A DNA stretch of 5,413 nt from Gammaproteobacteria bacterium (GTDB lineage Bacteria > Pseudomonadota > Gammaproteobacteria > GRL18), in NCBI GenBank assembly GCA_013139395.1, contig WTAX01000203.1, positions 1-5,413 on the forward strand. Reading direction: 5' to 3'. Below the pieces are notes generated by a model. That model was not told the DNA's origin. It made no database searches and saw nothing but the letters and a program-made list of their open reading frames with translations. Made by a program: the position numbers and the translations under genes. Numbering within the stretch: the stretch's first letter is position 1; each line of letters begins with the position of its first letter. This document shows, in pieces, positions 1 through 5,233 of the stretch.

Positions 1-324
1 TTCATCAGGCTGCATACCTTTGAGTAAGAAACCTTGTGCACCGCATTGCAGGGCTTCAATTAAGTCTCGCTCATCATCCACTGTGGTGAGAATGGCGATA
101 GGCATTTTTTCACCTTGTTCACGAAGACTTTTTAATACTTCAATGCCGTCCATATCCGGCATGCGCATATCAAGCAGTACTACATCAGGTTTTTTTTCAC
201 TGACAATTTTTAAACCTTCCTGACCACTACCCGCACTGGCAACGACTTCAATCCCCATTCTTTCCAGCAAACCCTGCAGCCCTGCACGGAAAAGTGTGTG
301 ATCATCAATTAATAAAACTTTCAT
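1..324 (-). CDS. NarL/FixJ-family response regulator, receiver domain (3' end beyond window)
   Basis: The start ATG is at 324..322 and 108 codons are visible before the left edge; no stop is reached. The protein begins MKVLLIDDHTLFRAGL, the classic start of a NarL/FixJ receiver. Visible active-site residues are the acidic pair D7/D8, the phospho-acceptor D52 in VVLLDMRMPDMDG, T80/T81 at the end of strand 4 and K102 in FLLKG. The helix-turn-helix output domain expected of this family would lie off the window and is not seen. The gene starts 67 bases after the stop of the NarX-like kinase on the same strand, so the two are very probably a cognate pair in one operon. Upstream of the ATG there is only a weak Shine-Dalgarno (AGAC), which suggests modest or coupled translation. 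It should bind DNA once phosphorylated; target genes cannot be read from this sequence, but the dsr neighbours make sulfur-oxidation genes a reasonable inference. Confidence 0.93.
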   Translation of the reverse strand, partial: MKVLLIDDHTLFRAGLQGLLERMGIEVVASAGSGQEGLKIVSEKKPDVVLLDMRMPDMDGIEVLKSLREQGEKMPIAILTTVDDERDLIEALQCGAQGFLLKGMQPDE

Positions 325-391
325 AGATTCTGTCTTTTTATAATTAAAATTTTAGTTAAAAGCGGTCAGTTTAAAGTGATTAGTAAACAGT

Positions 392-2068
392 CTATTCTTT
401 AGCATGACTGTGTACGTTTATTAACCCGGGAAAAAACTTGACTGATTTTTCAATAACAGTCTGCGAAGGAAATGTTAACAGAATTTGAGTGCCCTCACCA
501 GCTTCTGTTTCAATTGATATTGTGCCGCCAATACGTCTAGCACGCTCTTCCATAACACTCATACCAATATGTTCACCTAAACTATTCGTTAGATTAGGAT
601 TTTCCATACCGATACCATCATCCTCAATAAGAATTTCACAGTTGTTGTCTTTAGAGCTGGTAGTGGCAAAAGAGCTATCAGATAATTTGGGACTGCGAGC
701 GAGAATACGAACAGTACGGGCTTCACTATGCTTTCTTACATTAGCCAGTGACTCCTGAACAATGCGCACAATCTGGAATTCCTGTTCTGATTTTAAATCA
801 ATAGACCATTCATTTTGAAAAAAGATGGGGATGTTACAGTTGGACTGAAAATCAGAAATTAATTGCTCTAATGATGGGATGAGTCCGCGTTTGTTCATAG
901 GAGCTCTAAAATGAGTGATTAATCCACGAACTTCACGATAGGCTTCGTCAATGCTCTCATGCAGGCGAGTAACCTCTTCACGATTAACCGGAATGTTTTC
1001 CAGGATATTTTCTTCCATTATAGATACCTGAAAACGTAAACTAGCCAATGTTTGTGCCAGAGAGTCATGCAGCTCGTGAGCCAGAAGGGTTCTTTCTTTC
1101 ATGATGGAGTGTTGTCGTGAATCTTTATCAAGATTGGCTTTTTCAATGGCCATACCCAGATGCTTACCAATACTGGTTAATAATTCGGATAAATCTTCAC
1201 TCATATAGACATTGGGTTTATCAATAAACAAATTATAAATGCCCAAATGTACACCCTGATGTTCTAATGGCACGGCGATTATTTCTGCATCATTACCAGC
1301 GAACAGTTCAGTGCCTGATAATTTACTGCAATTTTTAACGGATATACCGCATTCAACTGAACCCTGAGTTAAGGATGTGCCGCACAGACAGCGTTGTATT
1401 GGGACGTAGAGCTCTTCTCTGACAAAGTCTTCATTAAGCCCCATGGAAGCTACCATTTTTAACTGATCATCTTCAGTTCGTAAGCGTACAGTACCAGCTT
1501 TGGCATGAGTTAAATTGATGAGCATTTGTAAGAAACGGGATAAGAGATCATCCAGATCTTCAGAACGATTCATTGATGTGGCAACTTCATAGAGAATGTT
1601 GAGGGAATGATTTTTTTCCTCAACCTTATGAGTTTGTTTATCAACTTCTTGTTGAAACTCTGCTGATAAACTCTGTAATTTGTCGCTTAAAGAGTTGATA
1701 TCGACAGCCAGTTTTGCAAATTCACCACTTTTCGGCATGGGAAGCCGGGCAGTGTAATCCTTTTTTTTCATTTGCAGAGCCCAGTTACGCAAGTGGATAA
1801 ACGGGGTGACCAGATCGTGTCGGATTAAAAAAGAAATGCGTAAAATAAAGAACAGGCCTAGAAGTAAAAAGATGAAATTTAGCCAGAGCAGTAGAGTCTG
1901 ATTGTTTATAATATGATTAAGTGCTAAAAAATTAAGCCCGGAAATAGCGATAAGTAAACTGCCTAAGGTGATCAAAGGGAGAAATAAGCGACTGTATTTT
2001 AAGCGAATGGGCTCACGGCTTAAATCTTTAGAACTATTGGCTTGTATTTTTATTTGTTCAAGAGGCAT
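392..2068 (-). CDS. NarX/NarQ-type membrane sensor histidine kinase with cysteine-bearing GAF module
   Basis: This 558-residue kinase should autophosphorylate and pass phosphate to the NarL-like regulator encoded next. Two membrane helices lie at about residues 29-53 and 57-83, joined by only a few residues, so there is no periplasmic sensor domain. A HAMP linker follows (about 80-135), then a short coiled coil (130-155) and a GAF-like module (about 157-312). The GAF holds four cysteines, C227, C229, C240 and C247, reminiscent of the cysteine cluster in the central module of NarX/NarQ. The HisKA_3 dimerisation domain contains AHELHDSLAQ, with H334 as the likely phospho-acceptor. The HATPase domain shows the N box QESLANVRKHS (N443), the G1 box EDDGIGM (482-488) and the G2 region GEHIGM (498-503). 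The ATG at 2068 is the first possible start after an in-frame stop at 2087..2089; no clear Shine-Dalgarno precedes it. The signal is unknown; a cytoplasmic redox, oxygen or sulfur signal is inferred from the architecture, not shown. Confidence 0.93.
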   Translation of the reverse strand: MPLEQIKIQANSSKDLSREPIRLKYSRLFLPLITLGSLLIAISGLNFLALNHIINNQTLLLWLNFIFLLLGLFFILRISFLIRHDLVTPFIHLRNWALQMKKKDYTARLPMPKSGEFAKLAVDINSLSDKLQSLSAEFQQEVDKQTHKVEEKNHSLNILYEVATSMNRSEDLDDLLSRFLQMLINLTHAKAGTVRLRTEDDQLKMVASMGLNEDFVREELYVPIQRCLCGTSLTQGSVECGISVKNCSKLSGTELFAGNDAEIIAVPLEHQGVHLGIYNLFIDKPNVYMSEDLSELLTSIGKHLGMAIEKANLDKDSRQHSIMKERTLLAHELHDSLAQTLASLRFQVSIMEENILENIPVNREEVTRLHESIDEAYREVRGLITHFRAPMNKRGLIPSLEQLISDFQSNCNIPIFFQNEWSIDLKSEQEFQIVRIVQESLANVRKHSEARTVRILARSPKLSDSSFATTSSKDNNCEILIEDDGIGMENPNLTNSLGEHIGMSVMEERARRIGGTISIETEAGEGTQILLTFPSQTVIEKSVKFFPGLINVHSHAKE

Positions 2069-2133
2069 AATTCGTAGTCGACTGTTTTAGGTATAGGTGT
2101 CGGTACAGCTATTGGCGTTTCATTGATTGTAAA

Positions 2134-2184
2134 TGCCAGTTTACAGAAATTTAACGGGAAAAACTGATTTTCTGTAAATTGGCA
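2134..2184. repeat. 16-bp inverted repeat (hairpin) between dsrR and the kinase gene
   Basis: The arms are at 2134..2149 (TGCCAGTTTACAGAAA) and 2169..2184 (TTTCTGTAAATTGGCA), separated by 19 bases. Fifteen of 16 positions pair; the remaining one is a G-U wobble in plus-strand RNA and an A-C mismatch in minus-strand RNA. No U-tract follows on the minus strand, so this is not a standard terminator for dsrR. It could be a processing or stability hairpin separating dsrNR from the two-component genes, or a spaced operator. The 134-base gap that contains it is the longest in this gene group. Confidence 0.6.
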
Positions 2185-2202
2185 ATGAAAAATAATAGAC
2201 TG

Positions 2203-2517
2203 TTATTCTGTTGGTGCTTGATAAGTCGGATCATTAGGATTTTTGAAAATAAATTGACTGTCTTCACCTTCGATTTCGACAAAATCAATCTCCATACCGT
2301 TAACAACATCAAGTAAATCAGTATGTACGATGAGCTTAATACCTCTTACATCATAAATACTGTCATTGTCATTTTTTTTATCAAAGCCCATTAAATATTG
2401 AAAACCCTTATGGTTTGTATGTTGAGTGACTGCAATTCTTAATGGATCGGCTTCACCGCCACTGGCTTTTATTTGAGCGGTAATTTGCCTGGCGGCATCT
2501 TCTGTCAGTTTTATCAT
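2203..2517 (-). CDS. dsrR: DsrR-like protein: cysteine-less A-type iron-sulfur carrier relative
   Basis: The 104-residue protein has the fold signature of the IscA/SufA/HesB family: LRIAVTQHTNHKGFQYLMGFD at 26-46 and GMEIDFVEIEG at 74-84, then FIFKNPNDP at 89-97. It contains no cysteine. The position of IscA Cys35 (SGCSG) is taken by NHKG near H36, and the C-terminal CGCG pair of IscA is replaced by PTYQAPTE after NPND. Loss of these cluster-binding cysteines, with the FxF-NPNDP-Y tail, is what distinguishes DsrR from true A-type carriers. In Allochromatium vinosum DsrR is needed for normal sulfur-globule oxidation and has been linked to post-transcriptional control of dsr genes; that role is carried over here by family and context. 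It follows dsrN by 52 bases on the same strand, matching the dsrN-dsrR order of known dsr clusters. The start is ATG at 2517, with a modest GTGAGA ribosome binding site. Confidence 0.88.
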   Translation of the reverse strand: MIKLTEDAARQITAQIKASGGEADPLRIAVTQHTNHKGFQYLMGFDKKNDNDSIYDVRGIKLIVHTDLLDVVNGMEIDFVEIEGEDSQFIFKNPNDPTYQAPTE

Positions 2518-2569
2518 AGTTTATCTCACTTAGTACATTTATGTTAAAAATAGTCATTAATTCGTTATG

Positions 2570-4033
2570 TTAATCAGCTGCATCTTTAATACGGTGAATA
2601 AATTGAATAAAGCGTTTTGCCCAATGGTTCTGGCCGGTATCCTGCAGATGAGCATAACAGGCTAAAAGATTTTTATAGACTATACCATCATGTTGCCCAT
2701 CAATGCCGCTGCCCCTATGGATTTTATATGCGTAATTGAGTGGCTCGGTAATATTAACCAGATGAGAATAATGAAACTCATGGGCTGAAATTATATCGGT
2801 TGAAACCAGAGTATCGTCAGTTGAACTCATGTGGGAGTTTTCAGGTTCTAAAGCTGTCTTTAAAGGATCAGCGGGCCAGGGCATTAATGATGTTTCACTA
2901 TAGCGGATAAGTCCACGCCCCTGAGGAGTTTCTTCCATCTTGGCATCGGCAGGGATAATACCGACCATAGCAACTTGTTTTTCTTTGCAGATGAGACTAC
3001 GGCATAAAAACATCAGGCCGCCGCACTCTGCATATGTGGGCAGGCCATTTTCAATTGCATCGTATATGGACTGGCGAAAAGAGTGGTTGGCATGTAATTC
3101 TGCCTGACGTTCTTCAGGGAAACCACCGCCAATAAATAAACCATCTATATTCTCCGGCAATTGCTTATCAACTAATGAGTTGACTGCAATAAGTTCCGCA
3201 CCAGCGGCCTCTAAGGCTTCTAAATCACCTGGATAATAAAAACCAAAAGCACTATCATTGATATAGGCAAGACGTACCTGAGTAGTAATTGGTTGGGTAT
3301 TAGGTGTTGTTTTAATAACACTTTTCAGGTGTTTGGGTGAATGCAGATGACTAATATCGATGATTTTATCTAAGTCAACCTGAGATGAGATAATTGAACC
3401 AATATCTGTGATCTTCTTTTGTGCTTCACCGTCTTCATTACTGGGCATTAAACCGAGGTGGCGTTCAACAATTTCCAGTCGTTTATCTTTATGTACGGCA
3501 CCTAAGACAGATACATCGGTATAGTGTTCAATCACTGCTCGTAATTTGCTTTCATGACGAGAACCACCCAATTGATTTAAAATCACACCGGCAATATTAA
3601 TGCCGGGATCAAATGCTTGATAACCAAGAATTAAAGGAGCAATTCCACGTGTCATGCCGCGGGTATCAAGCACTAAAATAACAGGTGCATCAACTAGTTT
3701 TGCAATGGCGGCATTACTATTGCTGCCGTCTAAATCAAGACCATCATACAGGCCTTTATTGCCTTCAATAAGACTGATGTCACAAGAAGTCAGTTTGCGG
3801 GAAACAAGTTGTAATATCTCATCCCGTGTCATGGTGTTAAAATCAAGGGTATAGCAGGGTTTACCAGCAGCGCTGCCATGCCACAGGGGATCTATATAGT
3901 CAGGTCCTTTTTTAAAGGGCTGAACATTCAGTCCTTTATTTTTCAGGGCAGATAACAGGCCGATGGTAATAGTTGTCTTACCAGAAGATTTATGAGCGGC
4001 TGAAATGAATAAAGGGGTTGCTGAAATTGGCAT
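2570..4033 (-). CDS. dsrN: DsrN, cobyrinate a,c-diamide synthase-like siroheme amidase
   Basis: This 487-residue protein has the two-domain layout of CobB/CbiA. The N-terminal ATP-dependent synthetase has a P-loop-like AAHKSSGKTT at 12-21, KKGPDYIDP at 41-49 and IEGNKGLYDGLD at 89-100. The C-terminal class I glutamine amidotransferase domain carries the nucleophile C337 in YAECGGLMFL and the HEFHYSH motif (418-424) with the catalytic histidine region; IGGGFPEE is at 301-308. CobB itself amidates the a and c side chains of cobyrinate using glutamine and ATP. The DsrN branch is proposed to amidate siroheme to siro(heme)amide, the prosthetic group of DsrAB. The siroheme role is favoured over cobalamin synthesis because dsrR follows directly and no cob/cbi gene is nearby; motifs alone do not separate the two. 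The start is fixed by the P-loop at residue 12. No Shine-Dalgarno precedes it, and a candidate -10 box lies so close that the mRNA may be leaderless. Confidence 0.9.
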   Translation of the reverse strand: MPISATPLFISAAHKSSGKTTITIGLLSALKNKGLNVQPFKKGPDYIDPLWHGSAAGKPCYTLDFNTMTRDEILQLVSRKLTSCDISLIEGNKGLYDGLDLDGSNSNAAIAKLVDAPVILVLDTRGMTRGIAPLILGYQAFDPGINIAGVILNQLGGSRHESKLRAVIEHYTDVSVLGAVHKDKRLEIVERHLGLMPSNEDGEAQKKITDIGSIISSQVDLDKIIDISHLHSPKHLKSVIKTTPNTQPITTQVRLAYINDSAFGFYYPGDLEALEAAGAELIAVNSLVDKQLPENIDGLFIGGGFPEERQAELHANHSFRQSIYDAIENGLPTYAECGGLMFLCRSLICKEKQVAMVGIIPADAKMEETPQGRGLIRYSETSLMPWPADPLKTALEPENSHMSSTDDTLVSTDIISAHEFHYSHLVNITEPLNYAYKIHRGSGIDGQHDGIVYKNLLACYAHLQDTGQNHWAKRFIQFIHRIKDAAD

Positions 4034-4067
4034 GTCTATAAGATAAGGGCAAATTTGCTTTTTTCAA
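4034..4067 (-). promoter_or_regulatory. Candidate dsrN promoter with palindrome in spacer
   Basis: Read on the minus strand, a -35-like TTGAAA (4067..4062) is followed after 16 bases by a -10-like TATCTT (4045..4040). The predicted transcription start, about 7 bases on, coincides with the A of the dsrN ATG at 4033. The spacer holds a perfect 10-bp palindrome, GCAAATTTGC (4049..4058), placed where a repressor could block polymerase. A promoter is expected here because an intrinsic terminator lies just upstream at 4126..4153. The box matches (5/6 and 4/6) are by eye only, and this AT-rich DNA can give chance hits. Confidence 0.4.
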
Positions 4068-4125
4068 GTCGTTATGCAGCTGTGAAAAATGCAAATAATG
4101 GTAGGCTATATTATTAGAAAGACAT

Positions 4126-4153
4126 AAAAAAAGGCCACATATGTGACCTTTTT
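4126..4153 (-). terminator. Rho-independent terminator of the 69-residue gene
   Basis: In minus-strand RNA the sequence reads an A-run, GGUCACAU, AUGUGGCC and then seven U. The 8-bp stem (4133..4148) is complete with one U-G wobble, and the flanking A and U runs extend the pairing. The wobble becomes a C-A mismatch in plus-strand RNA, so the hairpin is better suited to minus-strand transcripts. It lies 21 bases after the stop of the 69-residue gene and separates that gene from dsrN. Confidence 0.87.
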
Positions 4154-4174
4154 ATAAGATAAGAATCCTGGCTT

Positions 4175-4384
4175 TTAACGTTTCCAGGAAGAATTCTTTT
4201 CTTCATGAGCCATGTCTAAAACCTGAATTGCTTTTTCCATGAAATCATTTTTATAAGTTTCTAATTCATGTCCCGCACCAGGATTGTAGTAATCATCAGG
4301 GTGCAGACCATGTTCATTTTCGAATTTAATGAATTTAGTCTGCATAGCAATTAATTCTTGAATTAGTTCTGCTTTAGTGCTCAT
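4175..4384 (-). CDS. Small acidic soluble protein of unknown function (69 aa)
   Basis: I do not recognise a named family. The gene looks real: it has a strong Shine-Dalgarno (GGAGA, 4395..4391) six bases before the ATG at 4384, and an intrinsic terminator just after its stop. The protein has no cysteine, signal peptide or membrane helix. An N-terminal amphipathic helix (about 4-25, AELIQELIAMQTKFIKFENE) is followed by a loop rich in H, D, Y, P and G (HGLHPDDYYNPGAGHEL, 25-41) and a second helix (about 42-63). The conserved look of the loop, with three histidines and several acidic and tyrosine residues, suggests a binding site, but this is speculation. It sits between a DsrC-family gene and dsrN, so a link to sulfur metabolism is inferred from position only. 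Confidence 0.8.
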   Translation of the reverse strand: MSTKAELIQELIAMQTKFIKFENEHGLHPDDYYNPGAGHELETYKNDFMEKAIQVLDMAHEEKNSSWKR

Positions 4385-4483
4385 TTAATGTCTCCGATAA
4401 ACTGAATTTAATCAGTTATAAGCTAATAATTTGCAAATAATATATCTTAGAAGCTACTTATATACTATATCTACAATGGGTAG

Positions 4484-4531
4484 TGCAAAACTAAGCCTTA
4501 TCAGGCGAACTCAATATAGCTTAGTTTTGCA
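4484..4531. repeat. 13-bp perfect inverted repeat upstream of the 69-residue gene
   Basis: The arms TGCAAAACTAAGC (4484..4496) and GCTTAGTTTTGCA (4519..4531) pair perfectly around a 22-base loop. In minus-strand RNA it is followed by CUACCC, not a U-run, so it is not a standard terminator in that direction. Its right arm contains the 8-bp target copy of the adjacent MITE, meaning the MITE appears to have inserted at the edge of a pre-existing palindrome. Before insertion this hairpin would have stood about 20 bases after the dsrC-like stop. Confidence 0.65.
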
Positions 4532-4698
4532 GTAACTATTCAGTGTGTATTCCTAAATAACGCTTGTTAAGCCCATGGACACTTATTTTTCTAACTTTGA
4601 GAACTCGCTGCGCTTGGCATGCCCTTTGGGTACAGACAATCAAAGTCAGAAAAATAAGCAACCACAGGCTTTTTGTAAATAATACGCTGAATAGTTAC
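4532..4698. mobile_element. 167-bp MITE-like palindromic element with 8-bp target duplication
   Basis: The terminal inverted repeats are GTAACTATTCAGTGTGTATT (4532..4551) and AATACGCTGAATAGTTAC (4681..4698); they match except for a short variation of two extra bases in the left copy. Directly outside both ends is the identical octamer GTTTTGCA (4524..4531 and 4699..4706), a textbook target-site duplication. Inside lie two more nested arm pairs: 4569..4578 with 4662..4671 (8 of 10) and 4582..4600 with 4640..4658 (18 of 19). The core 4601..4639 includes the palindrome GGCATGCC. There is no transposase, so the element is non-autonomous. An 8-bp duplication together with ends starting GTAA fits what is known of IS66-family elements, which suggests an IS66-like transposase acting in trans; that assignment is inference. 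Confidence 0.8.
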
Positions 4699-4707
4699 GT
4701 TTTGCAT

Positions 4708-4729
4708 TGAATAGTTACTAATTAGTAAC
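4708..4729. repeat. Extra copy of the MITE end plus 16-bp palindrome over the dsrC-like stop codon
   Basis: The 11-mer TGAATAGTTAC, which forms the right tip of the MITE at 4688..4698, occurs again at 4708..4718. It is fused to the perfect palindrome GTTACTAATTAGTAAC (4714..4729), which covers the stop codon (4722..4724) and last codons of the DsrC-like gene. It may be the remnant end of an older related element, or a pre-existing sequence that drew the insertion. The palindrome is AT-rich and lacks a U-run, so it is not a clear terminator. Confidence 0.45.
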
Positions 4730-5060
4730 CACCTTTACGCTTGCTTTCTGGTAAACCTGAGATACGACCGCCTTGCTTACTTGGGTCTTGTGGAAACAGG
4801 TTATATAAATCCTTAGAACCGATTTTTTCACCCCAGGTTGCACCCATTTCTTTAATTAAAGCACGAGTATTTGGATTCTTACCACCATTGTTTATGAACT
4901 GGTCACGCAGGAAATTAATTAAATCCCAATGCTTGTCAGTTAATTCAATATCATCGTCAGCAGCCATCTGTTTAGCCAGGCCTTCGCTCCAGTCAGCAAT
5001 ATCGACAAGATATCCATTAGCGGTTAGTTCTATTTCTTTACCTTCAAAAGTAATAGCCAT
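4722..5060 (-). CDS. Cysteine-less DsrC/TusE-family protein (RspA-like)
   Basis: At 112 residues this is normal length for the DsrC/TusE/DsvC family. Family landmarks are NGYLVDIADWSEGLAKQMA (15-33), LTDKHWDLINFLRDQF (40-55), NPNTRALIKEMGATWG (62-77), LYNLFPQDPSKQGGRISGLP (85-104). DsrC carries two C-terminal cysteines: CysB just before the K/R-I-x-G-L-P stretch, and the penultimate CysA used for the DsrC trisulfide and by TusE for tRNA thiolation. Here those positions are G98 and G111, the tail after GLP is two residues longer (ESKRKGGY), and the whole protein has no cysteine. It therefore cannot carry sulfur by the known mechanism. DsrC homologues lacking both cysteines have been grouped as RspA and proposed to be regulatory; DNA or partner binding is possible. 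The start ATG at 5060 has a strong AGGGAG ribosome binding site (5074..5069) eight bases upstream. A MITE follows closely downstream. Confidence 0.9.
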   Translation of the reverse strand: MAITFEGKEIELTANGYLVDIADWSEGLAKQMAADDDIELTDKHWDLINFLRDQFINNGGKNPNTRALIKEMGATWGEKIGSKDLYNLFPQDPSKQGGRISGLPESKRKGGY

Positions 5061-5068
5061 TGAATCTG

Positions 5069-5117
5069 CTCCCTAAAAATTTCATAAAACGCATTATGAA
5101 TGAATTGGTATATTATA
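5069..5117 (-). promoter_or_regulatory. Candidate promoter and ribosome binding site of the dsrC-like gene
   Basis: On the minus strand a perfect -10 consensus, TATAAT (5117..5112), lies in very AT-rich DNA about 50 bases before the ATG, giving a predicted leader of roughly 45 bases. It ends in the Shine-Dalgarno AGGGAG (5074..5069). I see no convincing -35 box at the right distance. The 173-base gap after cas6 leaves room for an independent promoter. Confidence 0.4.
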
Positions 5118-5233
5118 AATAAATTAAGGTCATTGATAATATATGAGTTTGAAATAAAATACACCCCCAAAAAGAGATAGAATTTTATTGTTAATAATAG
5201 TTGTGAGAAATATCAATTAATTAAAGCATAAAT

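Noticed and set aside
489..758. Plus-strand open frame opposite the kinase gene; likewise the frames at 20..223 and 3654..3854
   Set aside because: All lie antisense to genes with clear catalytic motifs, and the translations are low-complexity and serine-rich as expected of shadow frames.
392..2068. Annotation as a nitrate sensor NarX
   Set aside because: The periplasmic nitrate-binding region is absent and no nitrate-respiration genes are nearby, so only the transmitter architecture is shared.
2203..2517. Annotation as IscA/SufA/ErpA iron-sulfur carrier
   Set aside because: None of the three cluster-binding cysteines is present.
2570..4033. Annotation as a cobalamin-pathway CobB/CbiA
   Set aside because: The motifs fit, but the adjacent dsrR and lack of cob/cbi genes favour DsrN; only a phylogeny would settle it.
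4484..4729. A CRISPR array, considered because of the repeats and the nearby Cas6
   Set aside because: The repeats are inverted and nested, with only a short direct duplication; there is no regular repeat-spacer periodicity.
4741..5076. Plus-strand open frame of 111 codons opposite the dsrC-like gene
   Set aside because: It is a shadow of a well-supported family gene on the minus strand; the product has no recognisable motif.
5061..5233. Terminator for cas6 in the gap before the dsrC-like gene
   Set aside because: The gap is AT-rich with T-runs, but I found no stable GC-containing stem before them.
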